Notes under the pieces: generated by a model
Seen by the model: only the letters and a program-made list of their open reading frames with translations
Database searches by the model: none
Told to the model about the DNA's origin: nothing
Program-made: the position numbers and the translations under genes
In this document: one piece after another, positions 42,764 through 56,815 of the stretch
Layout: each line of letters starts with the position of its first letter
Numbering within the stretch: position 1 is the first letter of the stretch
Assembly: GCA_963721435.1 (NCBI GenBank)
Contig: CAVRJC010000006.1
Location: 434,001-498,000, forward strand
Source: CAVRJC01 sp963721435
Lineage (GTDB): Bacteria; Actinomycetota; Acidimicrobiia; IMCC26256; DASPTH01
Direction of reading: 5' to 3'
DNA length: 64,000 bases

Positions 42764-43921
42764 ATGGGGCCGTTGACGGGCGTGAAGGTCGTGGAGCTCT
42801 CGGGCATCGGGCCCGGTCCGTTCTGCGGCATGTTGCTCTCCGACATGGGCGCGGAGGTGGTGCGGATCGAGCGCCGCCAGGTGGTCACGGGCGAGCAGCG
42901 CAAGATCAACGACGCGGTCGTCGGGCGCGGGCGTCGCTCCATCGGCGTCGACCTGAAGCACCCCGATGGGCTGGAGTGTGTGCTCCGCCTCGTCGAGCAG
43001 GCCGACGCGTTGATCGAAGGCTTTCGCCCGGGCGTCACCGAGCGCCTCGGCCTCGGCCCCGACGCGTGCCTCGCGCGCAACCCGCGCCTGGTGTACGGCC
43101 GCATGACGGGGTGGGGCCAGGACGGCCCGCTCGCGCCGCGTGCCGGTCACGACATCAACTACATCGCCCTCGCGGGAGTGCTCGCGCACATCGGGCGCGC
43201 GGGCGCACCGCCGACGCCGCCGCTGAACCTGGTCGGCGACTACGGCGGCGGAGCGATGTTCCTCGCGTTCGGGATCGTGTGCGCGTTGCTCGAAGCGCGC
43301 AGGTCGGGGCACGGGCAGGTCGTCGACGCGGCAATGGTCGACGGTGCCGCCGCGCTCATGGCGCCCACGTGGGGATTCCGCTCGACGGGGCTGTTCACCG
43401 AAGACCGGGGCGGCAACCTGCTCGACTCGGGCGCGCACTTCTACGACGTCTACGAGACCGCCGACGGCGAGTTCATGTCGGTCGGCGCGATCGAGCCGCA
43501 GTTCTACGCCGAGCTGCTCCGCGGGATCGACCTCGACGGCGAAGACCTCCCGCGCCAGATGGACAAGGCCTCGTGGCCCGCGCTCAAGCAGCGGTTCGCG
43601 GAGATCTTCAAGGGCAAGACGCGCGCGGAGTGGTGCGCGATCTTCGACGGGACCGATGCGTGCGTGGCGCCGGTGCTCACGATGACCGATGCCATGACCA
43701 ACGAGCACGTCGTCGCGCGCGACACCATCGTGATCGACGACGGCATGGCGCAACCGGCGCCCGCGCCGCGCTTCTCGCGCACGCCCGGCGCGATCCAGGG
43801 GCCCACGCCGCCACTTGGCGGCGACACGGACGCCACGCTCGCCGACTGGGGCTTCAGCACGAGCGAGATCGCGCACCTCCACGAGGTGGGTGCGATCGCG
43901 CAGGCTCAGCCTTCAGGCTGA
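42764..43921 (+). CDS. CoA-transferase family III, alpha-methylacyl-CoA racemase type
   Basis: The 385-residue protein opens GVKVVELSGIGPGPFCGMLL and contains GRMTGWGQDGPLAPRAGHDI, followed by NYIALAG. Further on it has LNLVGDYGGGAMFLAFGIVC and GQVVDAAMVDGAAALMAPTW. The His in AGHDINY and the Asp in VGDYGGG match the catalytic pair of alpha-methylacyl-CoA racemases. The enzyme epimerises 2-methylacyl-CoA esters before beta-oxidation. A TAGGGT box at 42750-42755 lies 8 nt before ATG. The stop overlaps convergent purK by 9 bp. Confidence 0.88.
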   Translation: MGPLTGVKVVELSGIGPGPFCGMLLSDMGAEVVRIERRQVVTGEQRKINDAVVGRGRRSIGVDLKHPDGLECVLRLVEQADALIEGFRPGVTERLGLGPDACLARNPRLVYGRMTGWGQDGPLAPRAGHDINYIALAGVLAHIGRAGAPPTPPLNLVGDYGGGAMFLAFGIVCALLEARRSGHGQVVDAAMVDGAAALMAPTWGFRSTGLFTEDRGGNLLDSGAHFYDVYETADGEFMSVGAIEPQFYAELLRGIDLDGEDLPRQMDKASWPALKQRFAEIFKGKTRAEWCAIFDGTDACVAPVLTMTDAMTNEHVVARDTIVIDDGMAQPAPAPRFSRTPGAIQGPTPPLGGDTDATLADWGFSTSEIAHLHEVGAIAQAQPSG

Positions 43922-45031
43922 CACGAGCGCGCGGAGCGCACGCACGCGTGCCATGAGCGCGTCGTGGTCGCCGTCGCGGTCGACGACCGTCACGTGCCCG
44001 AGCTTGCGCCCGGCCCGCGGGGCTTTGCCGTAGTCGTGGAAGTGCGCGCCCGGCACCGCCAGCACCGCGCTGCGGTCGGGGAGCGTGCCGATGCAGTTCA
44101 CCATCACGCTCGTGCCGCGCGCCGCGGTCGATCCGAGTGGGAGCCCCAGCACCGCGCGCAGATGGTTCTCGAACTGGCTCGTCTCCGCGCCCTCGATCGT
44201 CCAGTGGCCGGAGTTGTGCACACGGGGCGCGATCTCGTTCGCGAGCAGCTCGCCGCCGACGTCGAAGAGCTCGACCGCGAGGACCCCGACGTGGTCGAGC
44301 TCGTCGAGCAGGCGAGTTGCGATCGCCGTGCCGCGCGCCTGCAGCGCGTCGTCGAGGCCCGGTGCCGGCGCGTGGCTCACGCGGAGGATGCCGTCGACGT
44401 GCTCGTTCTCGACCAGCGGCCAGGACGCGACGGCGCCGTCGACGTCGCGCACCGCGAGGACGGAGAGCTCGCGGTCGAAGGCGAGGAACTGCTCGAGGAT
44501 GCAGGGCACCGCGCCGACGGCATCCCACGCGCCATCGACGTCGGACCGGTCGCGCAGCACCCGTTGCCCCTTGCCGTCGTACCCGCCGCGACGGGTCTTG
44601 AGCACGGCGGGTAGGCCACCGACGGTGTCGACCGCGGCCATGAGCTCCTCGGCGGCGTCGACCGGCGCGAACGCGGGAGTGGAGATCCCGAGCGCACGGA
44701 ACGTCTCCTTCTCCACCAGGCGGTCCTGCGCGACTTCGAGTGAGCGGGCGCCGGGGCGCACGGTGGCGCCCCGGTCGGTGAGGAACTGCGCCGCGCGTGC
44801 CGGCACCCCCTCCCACTCGAAGGTGACCACGGTCGCGCCGTCGCTCACCTCGACGAGCGAGGCCTCGTCGCCCAGGTCGCCGACGACCAGCGTGCCCACT
44901 GCGGCGGCGGGTGCCCCGGCCGACGGGTCGAGGAACCGGAGCTCGAGCCCGAGCGGGATGCCCGCGAGCCCGAGCATGCGCCCGAGCTGGCCGCCGCCGA
45001 GCACCGCGAGGTCCGTGGGTTCGGAATTCAC
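43913..45031 (-). CDS. purK: N5-carboxyaminoimidazole ribonucleotide synthase
   Basis: The 372-residue ATP-grasp enzyme starts LAVLGGGQLGRMLGLAGIPL. It has AVLKTRRGGYDGKGQRVLRD (ATP-grasp glycine-rich loop), VELFDVGGELLANEIAPRVH and NSGHWTIEGAETSQFENHLR, ending with the C-terminal domain (LGHVTVVDRDGD). PurK carboxylates AIR in purine synthesis; purE is not in this window. GTG 45031 is supported by TACCCT 6 nt upstream; an ATG at 45061 would lie upstream of that box. Confidence 0.95.
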   Translation of the reverse strand: MNSEPTDLAVLGGGQLGRMLGLAGIPLGLELRFLDPSAGAPAAAVGTLVVGDLGDEASLVEVSDGATVVTFEWEGVPARAAQFLTDRGATVRPGARSLEVAQDRLVEKETFRALGISTPAFAPVDAAEELMAAVDTVGGLPAVLKTRRGGYDGKGQRVLRDRSDVDGAWDAVGAVPCILEQFLAFDRELSVLAVRDVDGAVASWPLVENEHVDGILRVSHAPAPGLDDALQARGTAIATRLLDELDHVGVLAVELFDVGGELLANEIAPRVHNSGHWTIEGAETSQFENHLRAVLGLPLGSTAARGTSVMVNCIGTLPDRSAVLAVPGAHFHDYGKAPRAGRKLGHVTVVDRDGDHDALMARVRALRALVSA

Positions 45032-45114
45032 CGTGAGAGGGTACGGGATGACCATGGCCACCGCCGCGAGTTTGTCGCGCTCGCGGCCGTCCTGATCCTG
45101 GTGGCGTCGGGCGC

Positions 45115-46281
45115 GTGCCCGACGTCGTCGCGACGGTCCCGGTCGCGGTACTCGTGGTCGTGGTCGGGCTGGTGAGCATCGACGACGTCGGCGACGTGCT
45201 CGATCGCCTCGGACCGACGCTCGCGTTCCTCGCCGCGATCTTCGTGGTGGCCGAGATCGCGGAGCTCGCCGGCCTGTTCGCCGCGGGAGATCGGCTGGCG
45301 CGGACGGCCGCCACGTCGACGCGCCTCGTCGTGGTCGTGGCCGTCGCCGCGATCGTCGTGACGGTGCTGATGAGCCTCGACGCGACCGCGGTGCTCTTCA
45401 CGCCGGTGGTGATCGGGGTGGTGCGCGCCCGCCGTGCCGAGCCCGGCCCGTCGCTGCTGGTCACCACGCAGCTCGCCAACGCCGCGTCGAGCTTCCTCCC
45501 GGTGTCGAACCTGACGAACCTGCTCGTGTTCTCCGCGACCGGCTTGACCTTCGGTGGCTTCGCGGTCCGTATGGCGTTGCCCACCGCCGCGTCGGCCGCG
45601 GTCGTCGTCGGCACGGTGGTCGTCGACACGCCTCGCGTGAAGCTGCCGCCGCTCGACCGGCAGCCGGCGACGAAGATCGACAGGTTCGCCTGGCTCGTCA
45701 TCGGCGCGATCGCGCTGCTCACGTCCGCGTTCTTCTGCAGCTCGTTGCTCGGTGTCGAGCCCGCGTGGATCGCGGTCGCCGGCGCGACCGTGCTCGCGGC
45801 CGTCGCGATCATCAGCCGGCGCGCGCGACCGCTCACGATCGCGCGCGCGACCTCACCCGCGTTCCTGTTGTTCGTCTTCGGCCTCGCGGTCGTCGTGCAG
45901 GCGGCCGTCGACCACGGGCTGCACGACGTCGCGGCCGACGTGCTGCCCAGTGGTGACGGCCTCCTCGCGCTGCTGGCGATGGCCGGCGTCGCGGCGGTGC
46001 TCGCCAACGTCATGAACAATCTCCCCGCGACCCTGGTCCTGGTGTCGGTGGTGCCGACGGGGTCGACCGCGCTGCTCCTCGCGCTGCTCATCGGAGTGAA
46101 CGTCGGCCCCAACCTCACCTACACGGGATCGCTGGCGACGTTGCTCTGGCGCCGGGTGGTGCGCCGCGAAGGAGTGGAGCCGCCGCGCCGCGCGTTCTTC
46201 CGCCTGGCCATGCTCACGACACCCGCCGCGTTGGTCGCCGCCACGATGGCGCTCTGGCTCACCCTCCGCGTCGTGGGATGA
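45115..46281 (+). CDS. ArsB/NhaD-superfamily membrane transporter
   Basis: The 388-residue protein has about ten helices and ion-transporter-like loops. These include VTVLMSLDATAVLFTPVVIG, TTQLANAASSFLPVSNLTNL and VAAVLANVMNNLPATLVLVS. Paired polar breaks (SNLTNL, NNLPA) mark the ArsB/NhaD/SLC13 fold. The substrate could be arsenite, sodium or an organic anion; no arsR or arsC lies nearby, so arsenic resistance is not supported. GTG 45115 is the first usable start in this frame, but it omits the usual first helix. A hydrophobic segment (FVALAAVLILVASGA) just upstream in another frame suggests a base is missing near 45118-45120. Confidence 0.78.
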   Translation: MPDVVATVPVAVLVVVVGLVSIDDVGDVLDRLGPTLAFLAAIFVVAEIAELAGLFAAGDRLARTAATSTRLVVVVAVAAIVVTVLMSLDATAVLFTPVVIGVVRARRAEPGPSLLVTTQLANAASSFLPVSNLTNLLVFSATGLTFGGFAVRMALPTAASAAVVVGTVVVDTPRVKLPPLDRQPATKIDRFAWLVIGAIALLTSAFFCSSLLGVEPAWIAVAGATVLAAVAIISRRARPLTIARATSPAFLLFVFGLAVVVQAAVDHGLHDVAADVLPSGDGLLALLAMAGVAAVLANVMNNLPATLVLVSVVPTGSTALLLALLIGVNVGPNLTYTGSLATLLWRRVVRREGVEPPRRAFFRLAMLTTPAALVAATMALWLTLRVVG

Positions 46282-46414
46282 CCGATTCGCGTGATTGCCG
46301 GGTCGGTGATCAGCCGCCGAGGTTGGCGATCGGGGTGCGGAATGTGATCACCGGAGGCCCTTGAAGCGTTGTGCGCGACGGATCCTGTCTTCGCGTGCAG
46401 GCCGTAGAAATCCC

Positions 46415-46438
46415 GATCCGCCACGGTTGCGGCGGATC
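46415..46438 (-). terminator. Terminator hairpin downstream of lemA
   Basis: GATCCGCC (46415-46422) and GGCGGATC (46431-46438) form a perfect 8-bp stem with an 8-nt loop. The stem overlaps the first two bases of the lemA stop codon. On the minus strand it is followed by GGGATTTCT, a weak U-containing tail. This is the clearest intrinsic-terminator-like element in the window. The rest of the 155-nt gap 46282-46436 shows nothing else. Confidence 0.65.
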
Positions 46439-46979
46439 ACCCGCCGAGCACGAGGACTGGCCGCTCGTCGAACCCGAGCGCGCGCGCGACGAGCGCGCCG
46501 AGCGTGCTCCGCCGCTCGGTCTGGTACTGCTCGACCGCGTGGTTGTAGGCGTTCACCGCGTCCGGGGCGGGCAGGCTCCCGGTGAACGCGCCGATCGCCG
46601 CACCGATCTCGGGGACCCCTGCGAATCGGGCTGTCCCTGCATTCACCCGGAGCCGCGAGGCCTGCGCCTCGAGGCGGTTGGCGGCCTCCACCTCGGCGGC
46701 GGCGTCCTTGGCGGCGACCGCCTTGTCCCACCGGCTCAGCGCGGCGCCGAGGTCGGTGGTGACGGACCGGTCGCCTCCACCCGCGGCGGCGAACGCGGTG
46801 ACCGCGCCCCGCAGTGCGTCGTACCGGTCGCGCAGCGCCGGCCGGAGCTCGTTCCAGCGGGCGTCGACCACCGACTGGTCGTCGTCGAGCTTCGGCTGCT
46901 CCACCACCGCGAGCGCGATCGCCCCGCCCACGACGAGCACCACCAGGGCGAGCAGAACCCAACGGAGGCGTCGCCACAT
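46437..46979 (-). CDS. LemA-family protein
   Basis: The 180-residue protein has one N-terminal membrane helix (LRWVLLALVVLVVGGAIALA) and a long helical bundle. It ends with DAVNAYNHAVEQYQTERRST and LVARALGFDERPVL, the conserved LemA C terminus (YN..V..YQ). LemA proteins are membrane-anchored and of unknown function, and are frequently linked to DUF2207 and peptidase genes. ATG 46979 is 7 nt downstream of TATCTT; a TTG three codons further up is in frame but overlaps the expected transcription start. Confidence 0.83.
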   Translation of the reverse strand: MWRRLRWVLLALVVLVVGGAIALAVVEQPKLDDDQSVVDARWNELRPALRDRYDALRGAVTAFAAAGGGDRSVTTDLGAALSRWDKAVAAKDAAAEVEAANRLEAQASRLRVNAGTARFAGVPEIGAAIGAFTGSLPAPDAVNAYNHAVEQYQTERRSTLGALVARALGFDERPVLVLGG

Positions 46980-47082
46980 GGTCGGCAAGATACTGGTGAC
47001 GACCCGTTGATGGGTCGCTCAAGGCTCGAGCACGGCACCGAGACTCCCTGTCCCTGAGTACCGCCTTTCGCTCCCATTGAGC

Positions 47083-47111
47083 TTGGTGGCGGAGTGGCCG
47101 GCAGGTAAACT
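47083..47111 (+). promoter_or_regulatory. Promoter of gltBD
   Basis: TTGGTG (47083-47088), a 17-bp spacer and TAAACT (47106-47111) form a good housekeeping-type promoter, 77 bp upstream of the gltB ATG. Unlike most genes here, gltB therefore has a leader of roughly 70 nt. No clear nitrogen-regulator site was recognised. Confidence 0.55.
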
Positions 47112-47187
47112 GCGTCGACCGCAGCCGGGCCAACGTCGTCCCTCTGCGTCCACCGCAAGCACCTTTGTGTGGACTCCGGGATGTGAG

Positions 47188-51779
<4,592 letters not shown>

Positions 51780-51787
<8 letters not shown>

Positions 51788-53231
51788 GACCACCGGCTTC
51801 CTCAAGTGGCGCCGCGAGACGCCGACTCGCCGTCCCGTCCCCGTGCGGCTGCGCGACTGGAAGGAGGTCTACGAGCCCTTCCCGCGCGACGCGCTGATGA
51901 CCCAGGCCGGGCGCTGCATGGACTGCGGCATCCCGTTCTGCAACAACGGCTGCCCGCTCGGCAACCTCATCCCCGACTGGAACGACCTCGTGTACCGCGA
52001 CCACTGGCGCGACGCGATCGAGCGGCTCCATGCCACCAACAACTTCCCCGAGTTCACCGGCCGCCTGTGCCCGGCGCCGTGCGAGTCGGCGTGCGTGCTC
52101 GGCATCAACCAGGACCCCGTCGCCATCAAGCAGGTCGAGGTCGAGATCGTCGACCGCGCGTGGAACGAGGGGTGGATCACCCCGGTGCACACGGCGGTGA
52201 AGACGGGCAAGAAGGTCGCGGTGGTCGGCTCGGGGCCCGCGGGCCTCGCGGCCGCGCAGCAGCTCACACGCGCGGGGCACGACGTCGTCGTATTCGAGCG
52301 TGCCGACCGCATCGGTGGCCTGCTGCGCTACGGCATCCCCGAGTTCAAGATGGAGAAGCGCCACCTCGACCGCCGCATCGAGCAGATGGAGGCCGAGGGC
52401 ACCGAGTTCCGCGTGAACACCAACGTGGGCGTCGACATCACGGTCGAGGAATTGCGACGCGACCACGACGCGGTCGTGCTCGCCGGTGGTGCGACCGCGT
52501 GGCGCGACCTGCCGATCCCCGGTCGTGAGCACGGTGGCATCCACCAGGCGATGGAGTACCTCCCGTACGGCAACCGCGTGCAGCAGGGCGACATCGACAC
52601 GCCGCCGGTCACCGCGGAGGGCAAGCGCGTCGTGATCATCGGCGGTGGCGACACCGGTGCCGACTGCCTCGGTACCGCGCATCGCCAGGGCGCGGTCTCG
52701 GTGCACCAGTTCGAGATCCTGCCCACGCCGCCCGACACTCGCGCGCCCACCAACCCGTGGCCGACCTTCGCCAACGTCTTCAAGGTCACGTCGGCGCACG
52801 AAGAGGGTGGTGAGCGCGTCTACAGCGTGAACACCGAGTGCTTCATCGGCGACGACGACGGCAACGTGCGCGCGCTCCGTGCGCACGAGGTCGAGATGAT
52901 CGACGGCCGGTTCGAGAAGATCGAGGGTACCGATTTCGAGCTGCCGTGCGAGCTCGTGCTGCTCGCGATGGGGTTCCTGGGCCCCGAAGGTGCCGGCCTG
53001 CTCGAGGATCTCGGCGTCGAGCTCGACCCGCGGAGCAACGTCGCGCGAGACGCGTCGTTCATGACCAGCGAGGCCGGGGTGTTCGCCTGCGGTGACATGG
53101 GCCGCGGGCAGAGTCTCATCGTGTGGGCGATCGCCGAAGGTCGCTCGTGCGCTGCGGGAGTCGATCAGTGGCTGATGGGCGAGACCATGTTGCCTTCGCC
53201 GATCGCTCCCACCACTCGCCAGCTCCTCTGA
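51780..53231 (+). CDS. gltD: Glutamate synthase small (NADPH) subunit
   Basis: The 483-residue protein has N-terminal 4Fe-4S cysteines (CMDCGIPFCNNGCPLGN and CPAPCESACVLGI). An FAD-binding motif VAVVGSGPAGLAAAQQLTRA and an NADPH motif VVIIGGGDTGADCLGTAHRQ follow, then the terminal FAD-contact FACGDMGRGQSLIVWAIAEG. It passes electrons from NADPH to GltB. The start overlaps the gltB reading frame by 8 bp, so the two are translationally linked, which argues that gltB is a functional gene despite its apparent frameshift. Confidence 0.97.
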
Positions 53232-53404
53232 GCTCGCGACCGCGTCCGACCCGAGCGCGACAACGGCGTCGCACCCGGGTCGGCCGCACGCCTTCTCCCG
53301 AATCAGGCTCGCGTCAGGTGTGGTGTCAGGGTGTGCGTGATCGTCACGGTCAGCGAGCCGTCAGCTTCGGTGACGACGCGCGCGTTCGTTCGTCTGTCGC
53401 GTGC

Positions 53405-53908
53405 ATGGTGCAGACGCGCTCGTTCACGTTTCGCGCGACCGCGGCGGTCGTCGTGTTGGCGACCGCGTCGGTGCTGGGGTGGTGGTTCGGTGAGCAGCGC
53501 CGCGCGGCCGACGCGCAGTACCGCGTCGTGCAGGTGCTCGACGGCGACACCGTCGTCGTCGCACGCGGCGCTGCGCGCGACACGATTCGGTTGCTGGGGA
53601 TCGACACGCCGGAGACGCACCATCCCACCAAGCCCGTGCAGTGCTACGGGCCGGAGGCTTCCGACTACACGACCGCGCGCCTGCAAGGTCAGCTCGTGCG
53701 CCTGGAAGACGACGTCGAGACCCACGACATCTACGGCCGCCATCTCGCGTACGTCTACCTGAACGGCGGCCGCTTCGAGGACGAGCTGCTCACGAAGGGC
53801 TACGCGCGCCTGCTCGTGATCGAGCCGAACCACGCCCACGCGCGTGACATGCTGCGCGAAGAGCTGGACGCGAAACGTCGCGGCGCAGGCCTCTGGGGCG
53901 CGTGCTGA
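53405..53908 (+). CDS. Secreted staphylococcal-nuclease-like (thermonuclease) protein
   Basis: The 167-residue protein has an N-terminal hydrophobic helix (ATAAVVVLATASVLGWWFG). It then has RVVQVLDGDTVVV, IRLLGIDTPETHHPTKPVQC (catalytic Arg and Asp of the SNase fold), GRHLAYVYLNGGRFEDELLT and a C-terminal AKRRGAGLWGAC. It would be a calcium-dependent extracellular or membrane-tethered nuclease. ATG 53405 is chosen because it directly precedes the signal sequence. The gap 53232-53404 contains a 7-bp inverted repeat CCGACCC/GGGTCGG with a long loop, too weak to call a terminator. Confidence 0.88.
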   Translation: MVQTRSFTFRATAAVVVLATASVLGWWFGEQRRAADAQYRVVQVLDGDTVVVARGAARDTIRLLGIDTPETHHPTKPVQCYGPEASDYTTARLQGQLVRLEDDVETHDIYGRHLAYVYLNGGRFEDELLTKGYARLLVIEPNHAHARDMLREELDAKRRGAGLWGAC

Positions 53909-53949
53909 AGAGTCGGGGGAGCCCGACCAAGCTTCGGTAGGGTCCGGCG

Positions 53950-55290
53950 ATGCCGACAACCCGCACGGAGACGCGATGGACGCGCTCCGTGGTCGCGTTC
54001 TTCGTCGCCGTGCTCGGCTCGTCGCTCGCGGCGACGGCGCTCACCACGATCCTCGGCAAGCTGGTCTTCGACATCACCGGGAGCGAGCTGGATCTCGGCC
54101 TGCTCGGGCTGGCCGAGTTCGCGCCCGCGGCGCTGCTCGTGCTGCTCAGCGGCTCGCTGGCCGACCGGCGCGATCGCCGTACGCTGGCCGCGTTCAGCAT
54201 CTTCGGCGAGGCGGTGGCCGCTGCCGGGATCGCCTGGTACGCGAGCACCGACCCCACGTCAGTCACGCCGATCTTCGCCCTGATCCTCCTGTTCGGCATC
54301 GCACGCGCGCTGGCGGCGCCGGCGACGCGCGCGCTCCCGGGCGACATCGTGGCGCCGTCGGTGCTCCCGTGGTTGATGGTCCGGCGCTCCGCGACGTGGC
54401 AGCTCGCGTCGATCGTGGGGCCGGTGCTCGGCGGTGTCCTGTACGCCGTCGACGTCACGCTCCCGTTCGTTGCCGTCGTCGGCTTCCTGCTCCTCGCTGC
54501 GGTGGCGATGTTCGCGGTGCGCCCGCTCCCGCCGGAGGAGACCGCGGTGGTCGAAGTCGAGGTCGACGCCGCCGCCGACGAGGCGGCGGACCGCCAGGCG
54601 ATCAAGGCGGAAGCGATGCTCGAAGCCGGCGTGGAGATGTCGGAGGGTGCCGTGATCGCGACCGCGCCGGCCCAGGGGCGGATCAGCGAAGCGATGGAAG
54701 GGCTCCGCTTCATCCGCCGGCAGCCGGTGCTGCTCGGGGCGATCTCCCTCGACCTCTTCGCGGTGCTGTTCGGGGGTGCGGTCGCGCTGCTGCCGGCGAT
54801 CGCGGAGGACCGTCTCCACGTCGGCGCGGTCGGCCTGGGCTGGTTGCGGGCCGCGATCGGCATCGGCGCCGCGCTCGTCACGCTCCTCCTCGCCTGGCGG
54901 CCGGTGTCGCGTCAGGTCGGGGCGAAGCTGCTCGCCGCGGTCGCGGTGTTCGGGGTGTTCACCATCGTTCTCGGCGTGACGACCAGCTTCGTCGTCGCGT
55001 TCGTCGCGCTGCTCGTGCTGTCGGGTGCCGACTCGGTCAGTGTGTTCATCCGGGCGACGCTGGTGCCGCTCGTCACGCCCAACGAGATGCGCGGCCGCGT
55101 GCTCGCGGTCGAGAACGTGTTCATCGGCGCGTCGAACGAGCTCGGCGCGTTCGAGTCGGGGGTCGTCGGCCAATTGTTCGGCACCGTGCCCGCGGTCGTG
55201 CTCGGCGGCGCGGCCACGCTCGCGGTCGCCGGCATCTGGTGGAAGGCGTTCCCCGCCCTCGCGAAGGTCGATCGCTTCCCCGGCGCGTGA
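53950..55290 (+). CDS. Major facilitator superfamily transporter
   Basis: The 446-residue protein has about twelve helices. Loop motifs are SGSLADRRDRRTLAAFSIFG (motif A type) and ATRALPGDIVAPSVLPWLMV, and a cytosolic central loop of about 65 residues is rich in Glu/Asp (VVEVEVDAAADEAADRQAIK). The pattern matches the MFS group of EntS/tetracycline-type exporters. Substrate unknown. TAGGGT (53938-53943) lies 6 nt before ATG, so the start is firm; the preceding 12 bases closely resemble those before the LLM gene at 17536. Confidence 0.87.
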   Translation: MPTTRTETRWTRSVVAFFVAVLGSSLAATALTTILGKLVFDITGSELDLGLLGLAEFAPAALLVLLSGSLADRRDRRTLAAFSIFGEAVAAAGIAWYASTDPTSVTPIFALILLFGIARALAAPATRALPGDIVAPSVLPWLMVRRSATWQLASIVGPVLGGVLYAVDVTLPFVAVVGFLLLAAVAMFAVRPLPPEETAVVEVEVDAAADEAADRQAIKAEAMLEAGVEMSEGAVIATAPAQGRISEAMEGLRFIRRQPVLLGAISLDLFAVLFGGAVALLPAIAEDRLHVGAVGLGWLRAAIGIGAALVTLLLAWRPVSRQVGAKLLAAVAVFGVFTIVLGVTTSFVVAFVALLVLSGADSVSVFIRATLVPLVTPNEMRGRVLAVENVFIGASNELGAFESGVVGQLFGTVPAVVLGGAATLAVAGIWWKAFPALAKVDRFPGA

Positions 55291-55347
55291 CCCGGGTCCC
55301 CGCCGCCCCGCCTGGCATCGCTGCCGGGCAGCCGTGAGAATGCTCGG

Positions 55348-56784
55348 ATGCGTCGACTCATCCTGCTCACTGCGGTCATCACCGCGCTCGTCGGGCTCGC
55401 GCCGGTCGGCGCGGCCGACTCCGACACCACGGAGCCGACCTGGGCCCGCGTCACCGACACCGACGGGCACAACATCGACGAGGTCGGGGTCGCGCGCACG
55501 ACGGACGGCGTCCTGCACGTGCTGTGGCGCAAGCAGGCTGCCCCTTCACAGGAAGAGATCCGCCACACACCGATCAGCACGACCGGCGTCGTCGGCACGA
55601 CGACCACCGCGACGAACGGGTTCGCGTCGGTCGGGAACCCCGCCGTGGTCGTGCTGCCCGACGGCAGCATGCGCATCTTCTTCGCCGGCCTCACGACCGC
55701 GAGTGGTGGGCGCAACGGTGTGCAGAGCGCGATCGCCTCGGCCGGTGCGGACGCCTCACCGTGGACGCTGACCGGCGCGCGTGTGTCGTCGACGCAGAGC
55801 GCGATCCCCGAGGGTGTGGGTGCCGCGGTGAAGCCCGACGGCACTCCTGCATTCGCGTACGCCTACTCGTTCGTCGTCGGGTTCCACACCGGCCTCGATT
55901 CGAGTCAGTCCGACCTCGACCTGATCCCCGACAACAAGTGCTGCGGCTACCTGCCGAACGTCGCGTTCGAGGCCAACGGCAACGGGTACGTCGCGTGGTT
56001 CTCGAACGTCGAGGGCGAAGTCGGCACGTACGTCCAGCAGGTCACGCCGACGCTCGGCACCAAGCAGCTCGTGCCGGAGTCGTCGACGGGAGGGAAGGCG
56101 GTCGCGCCGGCGCAGCGCACGCCACTCGTCGCTCGCACCGGCGGCGGCGTGTACGTCGCGTACTGCAGCGGGTACCCGACGTGCACTCGGGTGCTCGTGT
56201 GGAAGGTCGGAACGACGGCGCCCACCGAGATCGCGACCGGCACCGACATCGAAGCGGTCACCATGTCGACGACCCCCGACGGTCGCCTGTGGGTGCTGTG
56301 GGAGGACGCAGCCGCACCCTCGCTCTACGCGGCGCGCACCGACGACACCGCGACCACACCCGGTGCACCGGTGCCGTTCGACGCCCCCGCGGGCACCGAC
56401 ACGGTGTGGAAGCTCACGAGCGACGCGGCCGACGACAGTCTCGACGTGCTCGCTTCGGTCACCGTGCGGACGCCGTCGGCATCCGAGCTCGCGACCTGGC
56501 ACACGCAGGTGCTTCCCGGTCTCGCGGTCGCGGTGAAGACCACCAAGGGGAAGTCCGCGTACACCGTCACCGACGCGGGCGAGCCGGTCGCCGGCGCCAA
56601 GATCACCGCGGGCAAGAAGACCCTCACCACCGACAGGGCGGGGAAGACCACCGGCGCGAAGGCTCCGGCCGAGGTTGTGGTGGCCAAGACCGGCTACGCG
56701 ACGATGACGGTCGAGACCGCGCCGCCCGTCGCGACCACGACGACGCGCGCGGCGACGACGACGACGACACGGAGCGAACGGTAG
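55348..56784 (+). CDS. Secreted beta-propeller-like protein with C-terminal carboxypeptidase-regulatory-like domain
   Basis: The 478-residue protein has a signal peptide (ILLTAVITALVGLAPVGAAD). Six or so repeated blades follow, each with a D-G-x-hydrophobic-x-hydrophobic-x-W/F core such as TDGVLHVLWR, PDGSMRIFFA, NGNGYVAWFS and PDGRLWVLWE. From about residue 400 an Ig-like carboxypeptidase regulatory fold appears (VTDAGEPVAGAKITAGKKTL), ending in a Thr/Arg-rich tail. It may bind surface glycans or peptides; no catalytic site is visible. GAGAAT lies 6 nt before ATG 55348. Confidence 0.72.
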   Translation: MRRLILLTAVITALVGLAPVGAADSDTTEPTWARVTDTDGHNIDEVGVARTTDGVLHVLWRKQAAPSQEEIRHTPISTTGVVGTTTTATNGFASVGNPAVVVLPDGSMRIFFAGLTTASGGRNGVQSAIASAGADASPWTLTGARVSSTQSAIPEGVGAAVKPDGTPAFAYAYSFVVGFHTGLDSSQSDLDLIPDNKCCGYLPNVAFEANGNGYVAWFSNVEGEVGTYVQQVTPTLGTKQLVPESSTGGKAVAPAQRTPLVARTGGGVYVAYCSGYPTCTRVLVWKVGTTAPTEIATGTDIEAVTMSTTPDGRLWVLWEDAAAPSLYAARTDDTATTPGAPVPFDAPAGTDTVWKLTSDAADDSLDVLASVTVRTPSASELATWHTQVLPGLAVAVKTTKGKSAYTVTDAGEPVAGAKITAGKKTLTTDRAGKTTGAKAPAEVVVAKTGYATMTVETAPPVATTTTRAATTTTTRSER

Positions 56785-56815
56785 CGAGGCCGATCTCCGG
56801 CCGAGCCGTGAGCGA

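Noticed and set aside
45115..46281. Arsenic-resistance operon
   Set aside because: Only the membrane-fold similarity supports it; no arsR, arsC or arsenate-related gene is adjacent.
53246..53283. Terminator after gltD
   Set aside because: The CCGACCC/GGGTCGG repeat has a 24-nt loop and no U tract.
53303..53390. Minus-strand peptide tail TNARVVTEADGSLTVTITHT before the nuclease gene
   Set aside because: It looks slightly protein-like but has no start of its own, runs antisense into the nuclease gene, and is too short to support.
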